A stretch of 64,000 nucleotides of DNA from Sapria himalayana (Eukaryota > Streptophyta > Magnoliopsida > Malpighiales > Rafflesiaceae). Every line of letters begins with the position of its first letter. Within the stretch, counting starts at the first letter, position 1. The translations under genes and the position numbers were made by a program. The stretch covers positions 930,001 through 994,000 of the forward strand of contig JAREIK010017918.1 of assembly GCA_029783825.1 (NCBI GenBank), given 5' to 3'. The notes under the pieces are model-generated. The model was not told the DNA's origin. It saw nothing but the letters and a program-made list of their open reading frames with translations, and ran no database searches. This document shows positions 1 to 11,773 of the stretch, piece by piece.

Positions 1-1586
1 CAAAAAGGCAATCAGATATGAAATTTAGTGTCATGGGACAAATTCCACCGTTCAAATTCCAATAAAGTATGGCATCCCTAGTATTGCTTCTCCCAGCCCC
101 CGCATCTTGCTCTCCATCTGTCATTATTTTTCCTTCCAATAAGCTTATCGTAGCCCAGGCCACCTTAAGGGAAATAAAAGACTCTATGGGAAGAGATCAA
201 AGCAAATATGATAAGTAGAGTTAAGAGCCAAATGTGAGAGTCTCAGTCTTTTGTTCAGTGTGGTGCTTTGTGTAGGGGAACTCCCCAATGTGACATGAGT
301 TCGTGGCTTATATCTATCTGATTATGTCATCTAGGACTTTTCCAACCGGACCAACCAAACCTAGCTGCTTTTGAATCGATTGATAACATTTGAGAACAAT
401 ATTTGGAGAAGAGAGTGGATCACCCAACATTTAGACAAGCTCAACAATAAAAAGGAAGAAGGACCGGTCAAACCTAATTCCACAAACAAGACTGCAAGAG
501 GTTAATAGACACTCGTTGACAAAAAACTGTTTTGGTAGAGCAAAACGATTAAAAAACTAACAACTTTTGTTTCGGCTTTATAAAACTACTATCAAAAATT
601 AATTTGATGCCGAACACATGGCATGACCCGCTAAATACTTATTCACAAATTCGATCGAGATTATATAATTTAGGCAAATGCAGCATCGAACCAATCTTGT
701 TTATCCAAGATTTATCCAAGTTCTCTTAATCAACTAGTCGACATAGAACTGGCGGACTTGAGTTCGTTATTTTCATTTATATACGAAGGTACCAGCAAAG
801 ATATTCTTAGGAGAGAGGCCAGCCTACAACTCCATCAGCACCGAATATGCGAGGAGCAAGCTCGGACTAAGGAGATAGCGAGGCGACACAACCAGCACAA
901 TCGTAATAAAAAAAACTTGTTTATGTTTATAAAAACTGGGAATAAGTGCAGGCTGAGTCTTTAAATTTTTCATCAAAAATAGTGGTAAGCTAATGTAATT
1001 AAAAAAAAAAGGAATATCTACCTAGGACGAGAATATCCTCAAAATGGATGATTAGCATAAACCAACCATCATATAGCGATGGGTGTGAACACATTATTCT
1101 ATGGTATGGTTGGAAAATCCATATCTACTAAGGCACATTAGTCAATACGTCCAAAAATATTATCTTCCCTTGCTTGTCTCTAAATACCCCTCCCTCCCTA
1201 AGGCTACTTCAGGAAGTTCCCTAAAAAAAATCATAAGACCAGCTTGACAAAAACATCCTATAAAGTCTCAATCTCTCTGACTTTACAGAGACACTCCACA
1301 AATGGTTTGATTTCATTTGATCACACGACTCAAAGATGTTTTCTCTACCACAGAGTAGCTAAACATAAATAATATCTCTTTCTTAGGTCAGTGTCAACCC
1401 ATGAATTTGCATATATAAAAGAAAGAAGACTCACAATTCAACCTCTGGAGACAGACTTTAAAATGGATATTTTCACGGTTAATCTTTTTTTTTTTTGTGT
1501 GCAATACACCCTTGGGTAGTTCTTGGTCAATTTCTGATCAAACTTTACTTTGTTGGAAGGGAGTAATAACCTCTTGAATGTTGAGG
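1..1586. other. Unrecognised sequence, no supported gene
   Basis: I can assign no gene or repeat family here. The longest open frame (758-964, plus strand) has no family hallmark and lies next to stop-rich sequence. Composition is more even than in the AT-rich blocks further on, and the style resembles the mitochondrial-like DNA after 5.1 kb, but no mitochondrial gene is recognisable. The stretch ends at the left end of a hAT relic. Confidence 0.4.
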
Positions 1587-4500
1587 TAAATGTATCAAAT
1601 GGGTCGGGCAGCCCGTACAATTGCCGGGCAGAATCACGACACGAATTATGTCGTGTCATGCCAAGATATATCATGTCTCGTGCTGGGCCAAGCACGGCCG
1701 GTACCCTAGCCCGAGGGCACAATATTTCAACAAGACCCAAACTATGCCCCTCCATGACCCAAAGCCCGAGCCAAGTCTCAAGCTCGATGTATTCTAAAAG
1801 CTTCGGCTTTCGGAACTTATGACTGTTTGGGTTGGTTCAATGTTCAAACCAACTCACCGGACAAAAAAAAAAAATTAAATTTAGGCCATTGATTTCGCCC
1901 TCAAAGACTGGGAAGGAGAATCCAACGAGCCAAAAAATTATGCCCCTTTTAATTATTAAAAAAATCAAAAAAATCAAAAAAAAATGTTATAAAAAAAAAT
2001 TTTTCAAATCTATAAATCATCTCCCCCTCCCGCATTCAAAAATTTTAAGTTAGCTTTCTCTCTCGTATTTTCTCTTTGTCTCCTCTCGACTCTCATCTTT
2101 TTCTATCTCTCTCGGTATCTCATTTTGTTTCAACTTTTGGACTCGGGTGTGGATTGTAAAGGGGACCTATCGATTGCGGTGCGGTGCAACCATCAAAAGG
2201 CAGACATGATTGTATACATTACGGATATTTTTTTTATTATTCAATTAAGTTTTTTTTTATTTTAGTTAACTTTAAACTTTAAGAGCAAAGTTTTAGTTTG
2301 ATTAATTTTAATTAAAATATTATTTTAAAAACTAAAAAATTAATTACAATAAAATTTAAAAATAAATAAAAAATAAAAATGACAAATAATAATTTTAATT
2401 ATAATAACAAAATTAATTTAAACATAAACATTAAAAATTATAATATAAATAATAAACCCCCTATAGAAAGGTCCGAGCTCATCGAAATTTTGATTTCTTC
2501 AATCATCTCGACTCAAATATCTAAAAAATAAAAAACTAAAAAAATATTAGTAGTTTATAATCACTTTAATATAATATAACAAAAAAATATTATGGATGTC
2601 AAAAAAGAATCGGCATAATACAAATATTATAAATAAATTTTAAACGATAAGAATTCATGTGAGACTGCATCTTAAGAGACATACCAAATAATGTACCAAA
2701 AAACATGATGCATTAGATCCTAGACAAACTCAACTCAGCGGTGAATTCTTTAAGGTTTGATCCAATTTAGTCTTAATGTTAGCCCCCTTCATATATCACA
2801 ATGAGTCCAAAAAGAAAAGCATTCCCAAACTGATCACAATGATAGGTCTTCCGAATAAATTTTTAGAGGATTCAAAGATAATCAGTATCATGCAAACTTA
2901 TTTTCAACCTGTATATCATAGGATTTCTAGGTCAACATACTAAAATACTATAATAAAAAAAAGAAATAATAATTAATAAATTTATGTATTATAGTAGAGT
3001 AATATCCATTATGTCTGATATCTAAACTAACCGCGATGATGTATCTTATGCATGTCTCTCCGCCCACTATGTAGATTCTAAATAAATACTAAATAAAAAA
3101 ATATTAGAATTCTCAGAGATTCTATCCTTATGATGATCCGGACATTTATGAGGGCACTATAAAAATTTTAGAGAATATAATATTCAAAATAAAATATTTA
3201 GTATCACATTCAATAATATATCTAATAATGAAATAGTCATTATCATGTTTGTTATGACTATTAGATATAAATCATTATGAAAGATTTTCCAAGTTATATT
3301 CATGTGTCACATCATTAAACTCTTAGTAAAAATAGAGATAAAGATTATTTCCTCCACTTTAGAAAACATACATAACTCACTAAAATTTCTTCATACGTCT
3401 CACAAACAATAAAGAATTCAATAATCTATGTTTATCTGCGAGTCTAAAGAAAAAAAATTTAATTAAATATGAAACACCATTAGAATTACATATACATTAT
3501 GTTGAAATCATGTGTTAAATATAAACACGCGATATCCAATTATATCAATAGTAAGAATGACACATTTATTATTGATACTAATAGTGCTACAAAAATTTTA
3601 TTTATAAAATTCCTGATAATTTTTTATGACATAATGAATATGTATCCGTTAGTTTATACTCTCACTACTTGTATTACACTCAGGTGCATATGTAACATTA
3701 GTATCATATTTAAAAAATTTAGAGATGACCTGATACTTAGTCATATAGTTATCGAGATGGAAACCAAATACTTAAAATATTAGTCCACCATTCATCTCTT
3801 TATTGTCTGACTGTCTACATGAACCTATGATTAAGGTGAAAGGGATAGAAAATATTTTAACATATATATCCTCGTGCATGAACCAGGAAGACCAACCTGA
3901 AAGGTTCATTCACGAAAAATTAATTGAGCTCTTTACATACTACGATACTAGACATGATGATAATAGTAATAGTGAGGCTTCGAGTATAAACATGAATATC
4001 ATATTCGAAGACGATGACTTTTCCATTCAGTTAGGGAGAAAAAAATAATAAAATAAACCATCGAATAGGAGTGAGTTATCTCAGTACTTAGCTACCAATT
4101 ACTGCTCAATCCTATTATATTCTGATAATAAAAATCTTGATATTTTACAGTGATGAAAATCATGAGTCTACCTATCTCATAATGTCTAAGATGGCACGGA
4201 ATCTACTGACTTGTCCAATGTCGAGCGTAGTATCAAAGTCTATTTTTTCTGTTACAATAAATATAATTTCAGATAGGATATTAAAATTATGACCAAATAT
4301 TATTGAGTGAGACATTCATTTGCATGAAGGATTTGTAAGAATTGAGCTTAAGTATCCAGGATCATGCTGGGACTGCAAGAAAAATAGAGAAGTTGATTGC
4401 TGATGATGATTCATGGAATATTGATGTTAATAACAATTAATGACTAATATGAGATTGAGGTATTGATGATTGAGCTAAGTGTATGAGCCTACTTTACTGT

Positions 4501-5062
4501 CTATGGCCAACTGTACTGTTATTGACACACTAATACTGATATTATTATTAAGTATACGCTGATAAGATTTATATTTATTATTTATAATTTTTGGATTGTC
4601 TTTATTTTTTTTATCATTTTACTATAAAGCTTGATTTAGACACTTATATATTTGTAATTTGTATTTAATTGTATTAATATTTTATTTTTATTAATTCAGA
4701 TATTATTACTGCTATTGATTCAGATACTTGTTAGTTTTTAGATTTTAGTTATTTACTTATTTATATATTATTAATTTAATAAATTATTTATTTATTTATT
4801 TATTTTAATTTAAGTATTAAATAATTAAAATTAAATTTTCTTTTATAATTTTGAAATTGGGATTAACAATTTCCCAAATGCCCCGACCCTAGCCCAACCT
4901 GTCAAACCCTACCCCAAACTCGGCCCAAATATGCCAGATCTAGCCACTCCAAGCACGACCCAACCAGAAAAATTTAACGAGGCCAACGAGCTGTGTCAAG
5001 CTGGTTCTACTGAAGTCGTATCATGCTAGTCATTGCATGGTAGCCAGATTAGGCCACCTCTA
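1587..5062 (+). mobile_element. RSL-like hAT element A, decayed, near full length
   Basis: The left end reads TAAATGTATCAAATGGGTCG, a decayed form of the family end TAGAGGTGTCAAacGGGCCG. The right end is CCACCTCTA, its reverse complement. Just inside each end lies GC-rich sequence made of GGCCCG/GGCACG-type words, and the interior is very AT-rich, as in the other long copies. The flanking 8-mers TGTTGAGG and TGCTAAGT agree at only 5 of 8 positions, so the TSD is weak. A plus-strand transposase relic fills the middle. The non-coding 4450-4860 is AT-rich and leads into the right terminal GC-rich block. Confidence 0.7.
2452..4440 (+). pseudogene. hAT transposase relic of element A (BED finger plus C-terminal dimerisation region)
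   Basis: When intact this protein would cut and rejoin the element ends. The N-terminal part (about 2460-2760) is a BED-finger remnant with an HLKRHT-like helix. Stretches at 3499-3783 and 3803-4048 remain open; the second contains KGIENILTYISSCMNQED and FTYYDTR, which recur in all long copies here. The C-terminal dimerisation region follows at about 4055-4290, with SKSIFS in place of the usual ASESTFS-type motif. Many stops and frameshifts make it non-functional. The gene layout (BED, RNase-H-like middle, dimerisation tail) fits RICESLEEPER-type plant transposases; that naming is from memory of the family. Confidence 0.75.
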
Positions 5063-5071
5063 TGCTAAGTG

Positions 5072-6190
5072 AGATATAGATTAAAGTAATACTGATTCAG
5101 ATTCAGAGAAGATTATTGAAAGTAATTTCATGACAGGCCCTTTTATTAATCTCGAACATGTAGCATCTGGTTCTATTCAAATGCTAGAATAGTAGGTCAG
5201 AAGAGTGAGAAATAGCCATAACCCTCTAGGACAGTTAGAAAATGAGGAAGCTCGAGAATGGGGCTCCCCTACAACCTAATTCCTTCCTTCTAATTTGAGA
5301 AAGAAAGGAATTGGCCATGATATGCCTTTGAAGATTGTTAGGCATGGACTGCTAGCGAACTGGTTTGAAGGACTTGTTATATCCTAAAAAGATTGAGATG
5401 TACCTCAACGAATAAAAAAAATCAAGACGAATAAATCCGACAAAGAGAAACCAATAAGATTTACTTTCAACATCGTGTAATCTCATCTTTGGTTACTCAG
5501 GAAGAATTGAACGGCACCTCAAGTCCACTTGTAGGATAGAGTAAGAAGAGTATCAGCGCATCTGAGCGCCTTTTTCCCGCTACAACACACAACACTCATG
5601 TCAACTCCATAGCAACATGGATTAGGATGACTCTTCAAAATACTGTGCCTCATAGGAATACTCACAAATCAAATGTGACATGTATTAGAGAGCCATCTTT
5701 ACTCTTTAACCTGATAGGGCTTCCCCTTGACTCTTTCTTTTATGGAAACCTCGCATTCAACCTCTTCAGATTGGACATGAACATGGATCTAAGTTAGACA
5801 ACTTTCAGTCGTGGGAAAGGAAGGTCGGGTTCAATCCCGTTCATAGATTAATAAATTAAGTATTTCAGCTCCTTTAGCCCCTCAAAAGCAATGATAACAT
5901 AAGAAAGGGAAGACATATCCAAAAATCGTCTATCTCACTTGATAACTATGCCATTTTTTCCCAAGTGATCTCTTGTGTGCGTGGATATCACTACTTTCTT
6001 CTTTCTTATACGATGCAAGCCTCCTCTTTCAGATAGCATCATTCTCTACATACCGGTGCTCCACCTATCTCTTCCTTCTAATAACAGATAGGGAGCTAGG
6101 CAAACTCTTTTCCTTAAAACCTTTTCTTATCTGCCCTCTCCAATGCTCTCTACGTTTATTGCTTCCTTGCCCGATTTGATTTGAAAAGAA
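5072..6190. repeat. Dispersed ~1.1-kb duplication, copy 1
   Basis: This block recurs in the same orientation at 23633-24684. Shared landmarks in the same order include AGATTAAAGTA at the start, CATGACRGGCCCTTTTATT, CCCTCTAGGACARTTAGAAA, CGCTACAACACACAACACTC and TTCTTTTATGGAAA. The copies differ by many substitutions and small indels, so the duplication is old. Both copies contain a short stretch reading roughly MTGPFI-L-HA-SGSIQ in one frame, which is longer and cleaner in copy 2. The character is that of plant mitochondrial DNA, but no gene name can be given. Confidence 0.8.
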
Positions 6191-7632
6191 TATTATCCTT
6201 GTTTTCATTCCCACCGCCCCCTCTAAGCCCTTTCACACCACTAGTCTGCCTTCCCTCTGACCCAAGCTATCCAAAAACTAGGTTTTTTTTAACAAATTGA
6301 TTTCTCCTTTTTTTTATTCGTTTTTCCCTACTTATCTGACTAGGTAAGAGCTTTATTGCTGTGAAATTAGTTGATTGAACGACTATTATAGTATATACTA
6401 AACCTTCGAGCAACATCGAAAGATGAGTTGAGTTCATCAACAAAAGAAAGTTGTTAAGATTTTGGTTTCCAAGAAACTAAGAAATGGTTGGACATTCTTT
6501 AGTTGCTGAGGAAGCGAGCCTTGCATCTATAAGTTGGCCGGATTACCTTACTGCAGCATGCTTGTCCTACTAGGCCATGGTCTTACTAAAACATCAAACT
6601 AAAAAAAAACCTCTACAACAGCCAAAAGGAAGTGGATCAAACTGGGAACAAGTGAGCAAAATGAGTCTATACAATCAATTTGACCAGTACATTGCTGACC
6701 ATAAGTCGTCATGATTTAGTTCTGCAGATTCATGACAGAATGACCTATACCACAACCACTAGCATATGTGGTATGCAGGTGTCAGGTTTAGGTCTAGATA
6801 GAGGATATCATTCCAGTTCTAGTTCGCTTCAGTGCTACATTGGTTATGCCTTATGCTAAGGCACAATGTTCATTCTATTATGTCATCAAAGGCAGTACAG
6901 ATTGGTATAATTGAAATCATTTCCATTTTCCAGAATATTTCAGCAACTGCCTTCTTAGTATCTTCGCAAGCTTTCAGCACAGCTTGCTCAGATTCTTCGA
7001 TCCTAGCCTTCTGCTCCTCTAAGTTGGTGTCTTTCAGGCTCTAATTCTCGGCATTTAGTGGATCTGAATCTCAGCATTTATTGGATCTAACTCGATCATT
7101 AAGGAGTCATAGTCCCAAGTGGCATCACTATGCCCCTTCTCAACGACTACCAACTTTTCCTGAAACTTAATAATTTCTAAACATCGGCCTCCATCAAGTC
7201 TAGATCATTCTCACATACTACAACGGACTCCCTAACCTTGGTTGACTGCTAAAAGAACGTTTAGATCTGAGAATCTATTTCATTAGCCGCACTAAGTACC
7301 AGCCCTACTATCATCTTAATCTCCTCTTTGAGTGTCAACATCCTAGCCTTCTCCCCTGCTAAGATTCCCTGTTCATCAACTAAATTCTTAATAATCTAAA
7401 TAGAATCATTCAGCACCTCCAAGCTTCTATTCCCAATGGCAATAATCACGAAAAAGAAAAAAGTTGACTACAGGAAAAACTAAATTACAAGCTCTATTTC
7501 GTCTAGTCTGATATTCCGTAACCAATCCCTTTCTTATGTCTTTCTAAGTGAGAGGTCGGGGTTCGTTTCGGATGACCATTACCGATAGTAGTCTTATACT
7601 TCTTTCTAGCTTGGCGCATTTGCTTTGCTTTA
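6191..7632. other. Mitochondrial-like or mixed DNA, no intact gene
   Basis: The stretch lacks a usable open frame. It continues the more GC-balanced style of the preceding block and forms the left flank of the hAT at 7641. A possible coding remnant on the minus strand is listed separately. Confidence 0.35.
6880..7300 (-). pseudogene. Possible coiled-coil protein remnant
   Basis: Read on the minus strand, this stretch gives discontinuous segments rich in E, K, A and L, including EEQKARIEESEQAVLKACED and KKAVAEIFWKM, with the heptad-like spacing of a coiled coil. Stops and frame changes interrupt it. Long E/K/A-rich coils of this kind occur in gag-like proteins of plant retroelements, which is one reading; a host coiled-coil gene fragment is another. 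I cannot name the family. Confidence 0.35.
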
Positions 7633-7640
7633 GTTTTGAC
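7633..7640 (+). repeat. Target-site duplication, left (hAT at 7641)
   Basis: GTTTTGAC directly precedes the left end of the element; GTTTTGGC follows the right end at 11766-11773. Seven of eight bases match. An 8-bp duplication is the hAT hallmark. Confidence 0.85.
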
Positions 7641-7965
7641 CATAGTTATGAAAGGCATGCCTAAAGCTCAGGCGCCACCACTCCCGGAAAAAATGTCTCG
7701 CTTCAGGCGAGGCACAGGCGGGTGAGGCACAGCAGGCGTCAACTTCCAGTTTCGGCAGCGGCAGGCGTCGAGCCAGGTACGACATTCTTCTCATTCTTCC
7801 TCTTCTTCTCCTCTCCTTTATTTTTTGCCAGATTCGTCGTCCGAAATGGGAAAATTTTGTCGGAGAAGAAATGCAAATCAATGGTGGGAGAAGCGACGAG
7901 AGGCAAAACCAGGCACAACGCAGGAGGAGCACGTCGGGGAAGATGACGTATTCGGTTGATCCAAC

Positions 7966-8173
7966 CCAAAACGACGTCGTTTTGGATTGGGTTATATTTT
8001 TTAAAAAATCAAAATAATCCAAAACGACATCGTTTTGAATTGGTTTTGATTTTTTTTAAAAAACAAAACCCTCAAAACAAAGTCCTTTTGAGGTTCTGAT
8101 TTAAAATAAAAAAACGTCACCTCCAAAATGACATCATTTTGGTCTTCCAGGAACCAAAACGACGCCGTTTTGG
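7966..8173. promoter_or_regulatory. Five spaced palindromes upstream of the hAT transposase
   Basis: A 20-bp perfect palindrome built on CCAAAACGAC and its complement lies at 7966-7985. Variants follow at 8019-8038, 8071-8092, 8123-8142 and 8154-8173. Spacing between starts is about 53, 52, 52 and 31 bases. The later copies carry single changes, in several cases paired so that the palindrome survives. Repeated inverted motifs near the ends of hAT elements often serve as transposase binding sites; here they also sit just upstream of a TATA box, so autoregulation is possible. Both roles are inferred. Confidence 0.7.
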
Positions 8174-8193
8174 AGTTTTGTGATTTTAAGCCC

Positions 8194-8200
8194 TATAAAA
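8194..8200 (+). promoter_or_regulatory. TATA box candidate of the hAT gene
   Basis: TATAAAA lies in CCCTATAAAACCCC, 21 bases after the last palindrome and before the first plausible exon near 8275. Position and context fit a plant core promoter; there is no direct evidence of use. Confidence 0.5.
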
Positions 8201-8699
8201 CCCCCCCTTTCTCGGGTTACACCCTAAAACCCTCAAAACAACCCTCCCAAAATACTATTGAGACTGGATTGAAGATGAGAGAAGAAGAAGAATAAGCTCA
8301 AAAGGTATTTTTTTCATTTTACCTATTTTTGTTGTGAAAAAATTCTTCGAAAGGTAAAAAAATATTTTCAAAAAATACTTAAAAACTAGTGGAAATTTTT
8401 TTGAATAATACTTTGAAAAAAATATGTAATTTTCAAAAAACTAATGCAGAAAAAAGGGAAAAAATTCTGAAAATTAACGAAAAATAAAAAAAATAATGAA
8501 AAAAATTATGAAAATTATGAAACAATTAGAACAAAAATTATAAATAATTTTTGTTGTTTGGCAAAAATTGAGTATGTTTATAATTTATAAATTTATAATA
8601 TATAATATATCATGTATATGTTTTCATTTTTTTCTTAATATATTTGTCATTTTATTGTAGATTTATTATAAAGATACAAAAAAATTGATAAAGAGATTA

Positions 8700-11485
8700 A
8701 AGTTGAAGTAGATGCCTCAAGTGGAAGAAAAGATCCGGGAAGGAAATATGCTCGTTTATTAAATGAGAAAGATACATGTATACTCATTTATATTTTTTGT
8801 GATAAAGTAACTAAAGGAGACATTTATAGACAAAAGCAACACCTTGTTGGAGGGTTTACAAATTCAAAAAAGTATACAAGATGCCTCAAACATGTTAGAA
8901 AAGAAATAAAAGATTATATGCAAGCCAAAAAAACTCAAAAAAATCAAATAAGTTTTGGAAGTCATAATGTGAATAAGGATATGTTTGTGTTCAAAGATGA
9001 AGATGATGAAGACCCGGAGATTACTAGCAAAAGGGAAAGAAATGATGTTTCTAGCGATGGTAGCAATGGAAGGGAAAATGGTGGTAGTAATGGAGGAAGT
9101 AGTTGTAGCAATGGAGGGGGAAGTGGTGGTAGCAATGGAGGGGGAAGTGGTGGTAGCAATGGAGGGGGAAGTGGTGGTAGTGTTAGTGATAGTTACATAA
9201 AGAGAATGAGGTAGAAAGGTCCTATGGATCATTTCGTTACTCCTAATCCAGAAATGAGGCCAATGAGAGAGCTGATATACTATTTTGTAGATAGATATAT
9301 GATGTTGTGATTCCATTTAATGCAGTGAACTATGCTAGTTTCCAACCAATGCTTGAGGTAATTGGACAATATGGTGTGGGTTACAAGGGACCAAGTTTTC
9401 ATGATGTAGGGGTTACTAACCTCAAGAAAGAATTGGCTCTCACAAAGGCTTTAATAGAGATTCATTTCACAGAATAGAAGCAAATTGAATGTTCTATTAT
9501 GTCAGATGGATGGACTGATAGGAAGGAAATGTCATTGATAAATTTCTTGGTGAATTCTTCAAGAGGAACCATGTTTATGAAATCTATTGATGTTTCTTCT
9601 ATGGTCAAGACGGGAAAAAAATTATTTGAATTAATTGACAGTTGGGTCGAGGAAGTTGGTGAAGCCAATGTTGTTCAAATGATAACAGATAATGCTTCAA
9701 ATTATGTTGCGGCAAGTACTTATAATTTAATTTCAAATTTTCATTTACTTATTTATGTAAGTGATTACATCTATTATCTAGTTATTATATGTTTAAATTA
9801 TGTAGGAAGGTTATTGGAAATGAAAAGACCACGTTTGTATTAGACATCATGTGTCGCACATTGTCTTGACTTGATACTAAAAGATATTTGAAAACTACCA
9901 CACATCAAGAAGACAATAGAGATGACCATATCCATAAGTGACTACATCTATAATAGAACGAGTTTGCTCAACATGATGAGGTGATTTACTGAGCAAAGGG
10001 AGTTGTTAAGGCCTACTAAGACTCGGTTTGCAACGGTCTTTATCACCTTATCCCATATCAATGAAGAAAGAAACAACTTAAGGAAGATATTTACTAGTTC
10101 AGATTAGACGAAAAATAAATGGGCAAATGAGCAAAAGGAAAAAAATGTAACCAATATAATTTTCATGTCTTCTTTTTGGAATACTGTAGTATTTTGTTTG
10201 AAGGTGTCAGGTCCTCTTGTACGTGTGCTTCGTTTGGTGGATGGTGAAAAGAGACCTCTTATGGGTTACATTTATGCAGCCATGAAAAAGGCGAAGAAAA
10301 TCATCATCAAAAGCTTTAATGAGAAAGAAGAGGAGTATAGGGAAGTCATGAAAATCATTGATAGGAGATGGGAGGTTCAACTTCATCGACATTTGCATTC
10401 AACTGGGTATATTTTGAACCCACAATTCTATTATGATACAGAATAATTAGGAATTGATATCGATTCAAAAATCTTTAAAGATGTATATAGTTGGATTTCG
10501 AGATTGGTAAAAAACAGAGATGAACAAGATACAATTATATCGCAACTCGACTTGTACATGCATGCTAGAGACCTTTTTGATAATGAGTTTGCCATTAGAA
10601 CAAGGAAGACTAAACATCCAGGTTAGTCCTTTAGTTTTGTTAATTAGTGCATTGAAATTATTATATATGTTTGGTTAAAATAGGTGAAATGTTCAACTAA
10701 TAATTTATTTATATGAATTGTAGCTGAATGGTGGGGTATGTTTGAATCAATTGCTAGAAATTTGCAAAAATTTGCATTGAGGATTCTCAACCTAACATGT
10801 AGTGCATCAGGTTGTGAAAAGAATTGGAGTATCTTTGAGAATGTAAGTTACTAAAGCAATTACATGCAATTAAATTTGTCTTTAAGTTACAAAATTATTT
10901 AATGTAACTTAGATTCTTCAAAACTAAAACATTGAGATATAATCATGAAAATTATTTATTTTTTCAGATTCATAGCAAGAGGATAAATAGGTTGGACTAT
11001 CAACGCTTGAATGATTTGGTGTACATTAAGTACAACCGAACCTTGATGAAAAGATACACTGAGCGTCATACCATTGATCTCATTATCTTGAAAGAAATAG
11101 ATGATAGCAACGAATTGTTAATGAAAAGAATGAAAGATGAAGGTGTTGCAGAAGATAATTTGGTATTTGAATGTGATGATTTAACATGAGGTGATGTTGC
11201 AAGAGCTAGTGAAGCTGAGGAGCTTAGGATTTATACAAGAGCTAAACCAAGCAAAACACAAACACCAACACCAAAACCAAAGTCAAGACCATCTAGCTCT
11301 AAACATACTCCTACTCTTGCTTTAATTAATGAAGATGAAGATATGATATATTCATCAGGAGAGAGAGATGAAGAGATAATCTATTTATCGGGAGAGAAAG
11401 ATGAAGAAGATGGAGAGTGGAAGATTGATGATGAGGATGATATTGATGAAGACTTTCTTGATTTAGATTTCGATGTAGATACATG
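8700..11485 (+). pseudogene. hAT transposase, BED-DUF659-dimerisation type, several introns, broken
   Basis: Domains appear in order. A BED finger (about 8725-8890) reads CDKVTKGDIYRQKQHLVGG, but the residue expected to be the first zinc cysteine is not cysteine. A glycine/serine-rich linker follows (9060-9185). DUF659-type sequence then contains QPMLEVIGQYG, SIMSDGWTDRKE and a TDNAS motif (9340-9720). After a putative intron (about 9712-9805) comes VAHCLDLILKDI and RPTKTRFATVF (about 9840-10050), then SGPLVRVLRLVDGEKRP (10200-10260). The dimerisation region is split by putative introns at about 10622-10723 and 10841-10967, and contains SGCEKNWSIFE and HSKRINRL. The acidic C terminus ends near 11485. 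In-frame stops occur at 9212, near 9309 and at several later points. An upstream non-coding exon and an intron (about 8303-8660) are likely. Confidence 0.88.
9106..9177 (+). repeat. 24-bp coding minisatellite, 3 units
   Basis: Three head-to-tail units begin with TAGCAATGGAGGGGGAAGTG. They encode an eight-residue glycine/serine/asparagine unit in the linker between the BED finger and the DUF659 region. A related partial unit precedes the first. The repeat keeps the reading frame, as expected of slippage in a flexible linker. Confidence 0.85.
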
Positions 11486-11765
11486 AGTGTTTATTTTGTT
11501 TTAGAACTTTGAATATTTGTTATTTTGTTTTGAAACTTTGAATGTTTGGATGATGGGAGCACTATTAATATTTGATTTTTATCTTTGATATTCTTTAATT
11601 TATTATTAGATGAAAATTAAAAACTATATTTAATAAAATATATAATTTTTGTGTATTAGGCTGGGTGCGCCTCAAATAAAAAAGCTTGCGCCTCAAGTGC
11701 GTCTGCGCCTTAAGGCCCCAAAAGGCTTTTGCGCCTCAGTACGCCTTGCACCTTAAATAACTATG

Positions 11766-11773
11766 GTTTTGGC
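11766..11773 (+). repeat. Target-site duplication, right (hAT at 7641)
   Basis: GTTTTGGC pairs with GTTTTGAC at 7633-7640 and marks the right boundary of the 4.1-kb hAT. Confidence 0.85.

Larger units (their letters stand above)
7641..11765 (+). mobile_element. hAT transposon (BED/DUF659 type), 4.1 kb, both ends preserved
   Basis: The element starts CATAGTTAT and ends ATAACTATG, perfect 9-bp inverted ends. The similarity continues inward in a looser form (left AAAGGCATGCCT...CAGGCGC, right GCGCCT...AAGGTGC-like in inverse). The 8-bp TSD matches 7/8. It holds a promoter-like region with palindromes, a decayed multi-exon transposase gene and a C-terminal acidic tail. It is distinct from the RSL-like hATs elsewhere in the window, differing in terminal sequence and transposase subfamily. 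It sits in mitochondrial-like DNA. Premature stops mean it cannot make its own transposase, but the ends look intact. Confidence 0.92.

Noticed and set aside
1438..1822. Opposed open frames of 105 and 90 codons at the left edge of element A
   Set aside because: They overlap on opposite strands, cross the element border and show no family motif.
8864..9316. Minus-strand 150-codon frame rich in TTTSPSIAT repeats
   Set aside because: Shadow of the glycine/serine linker of the plus-strand transposase.
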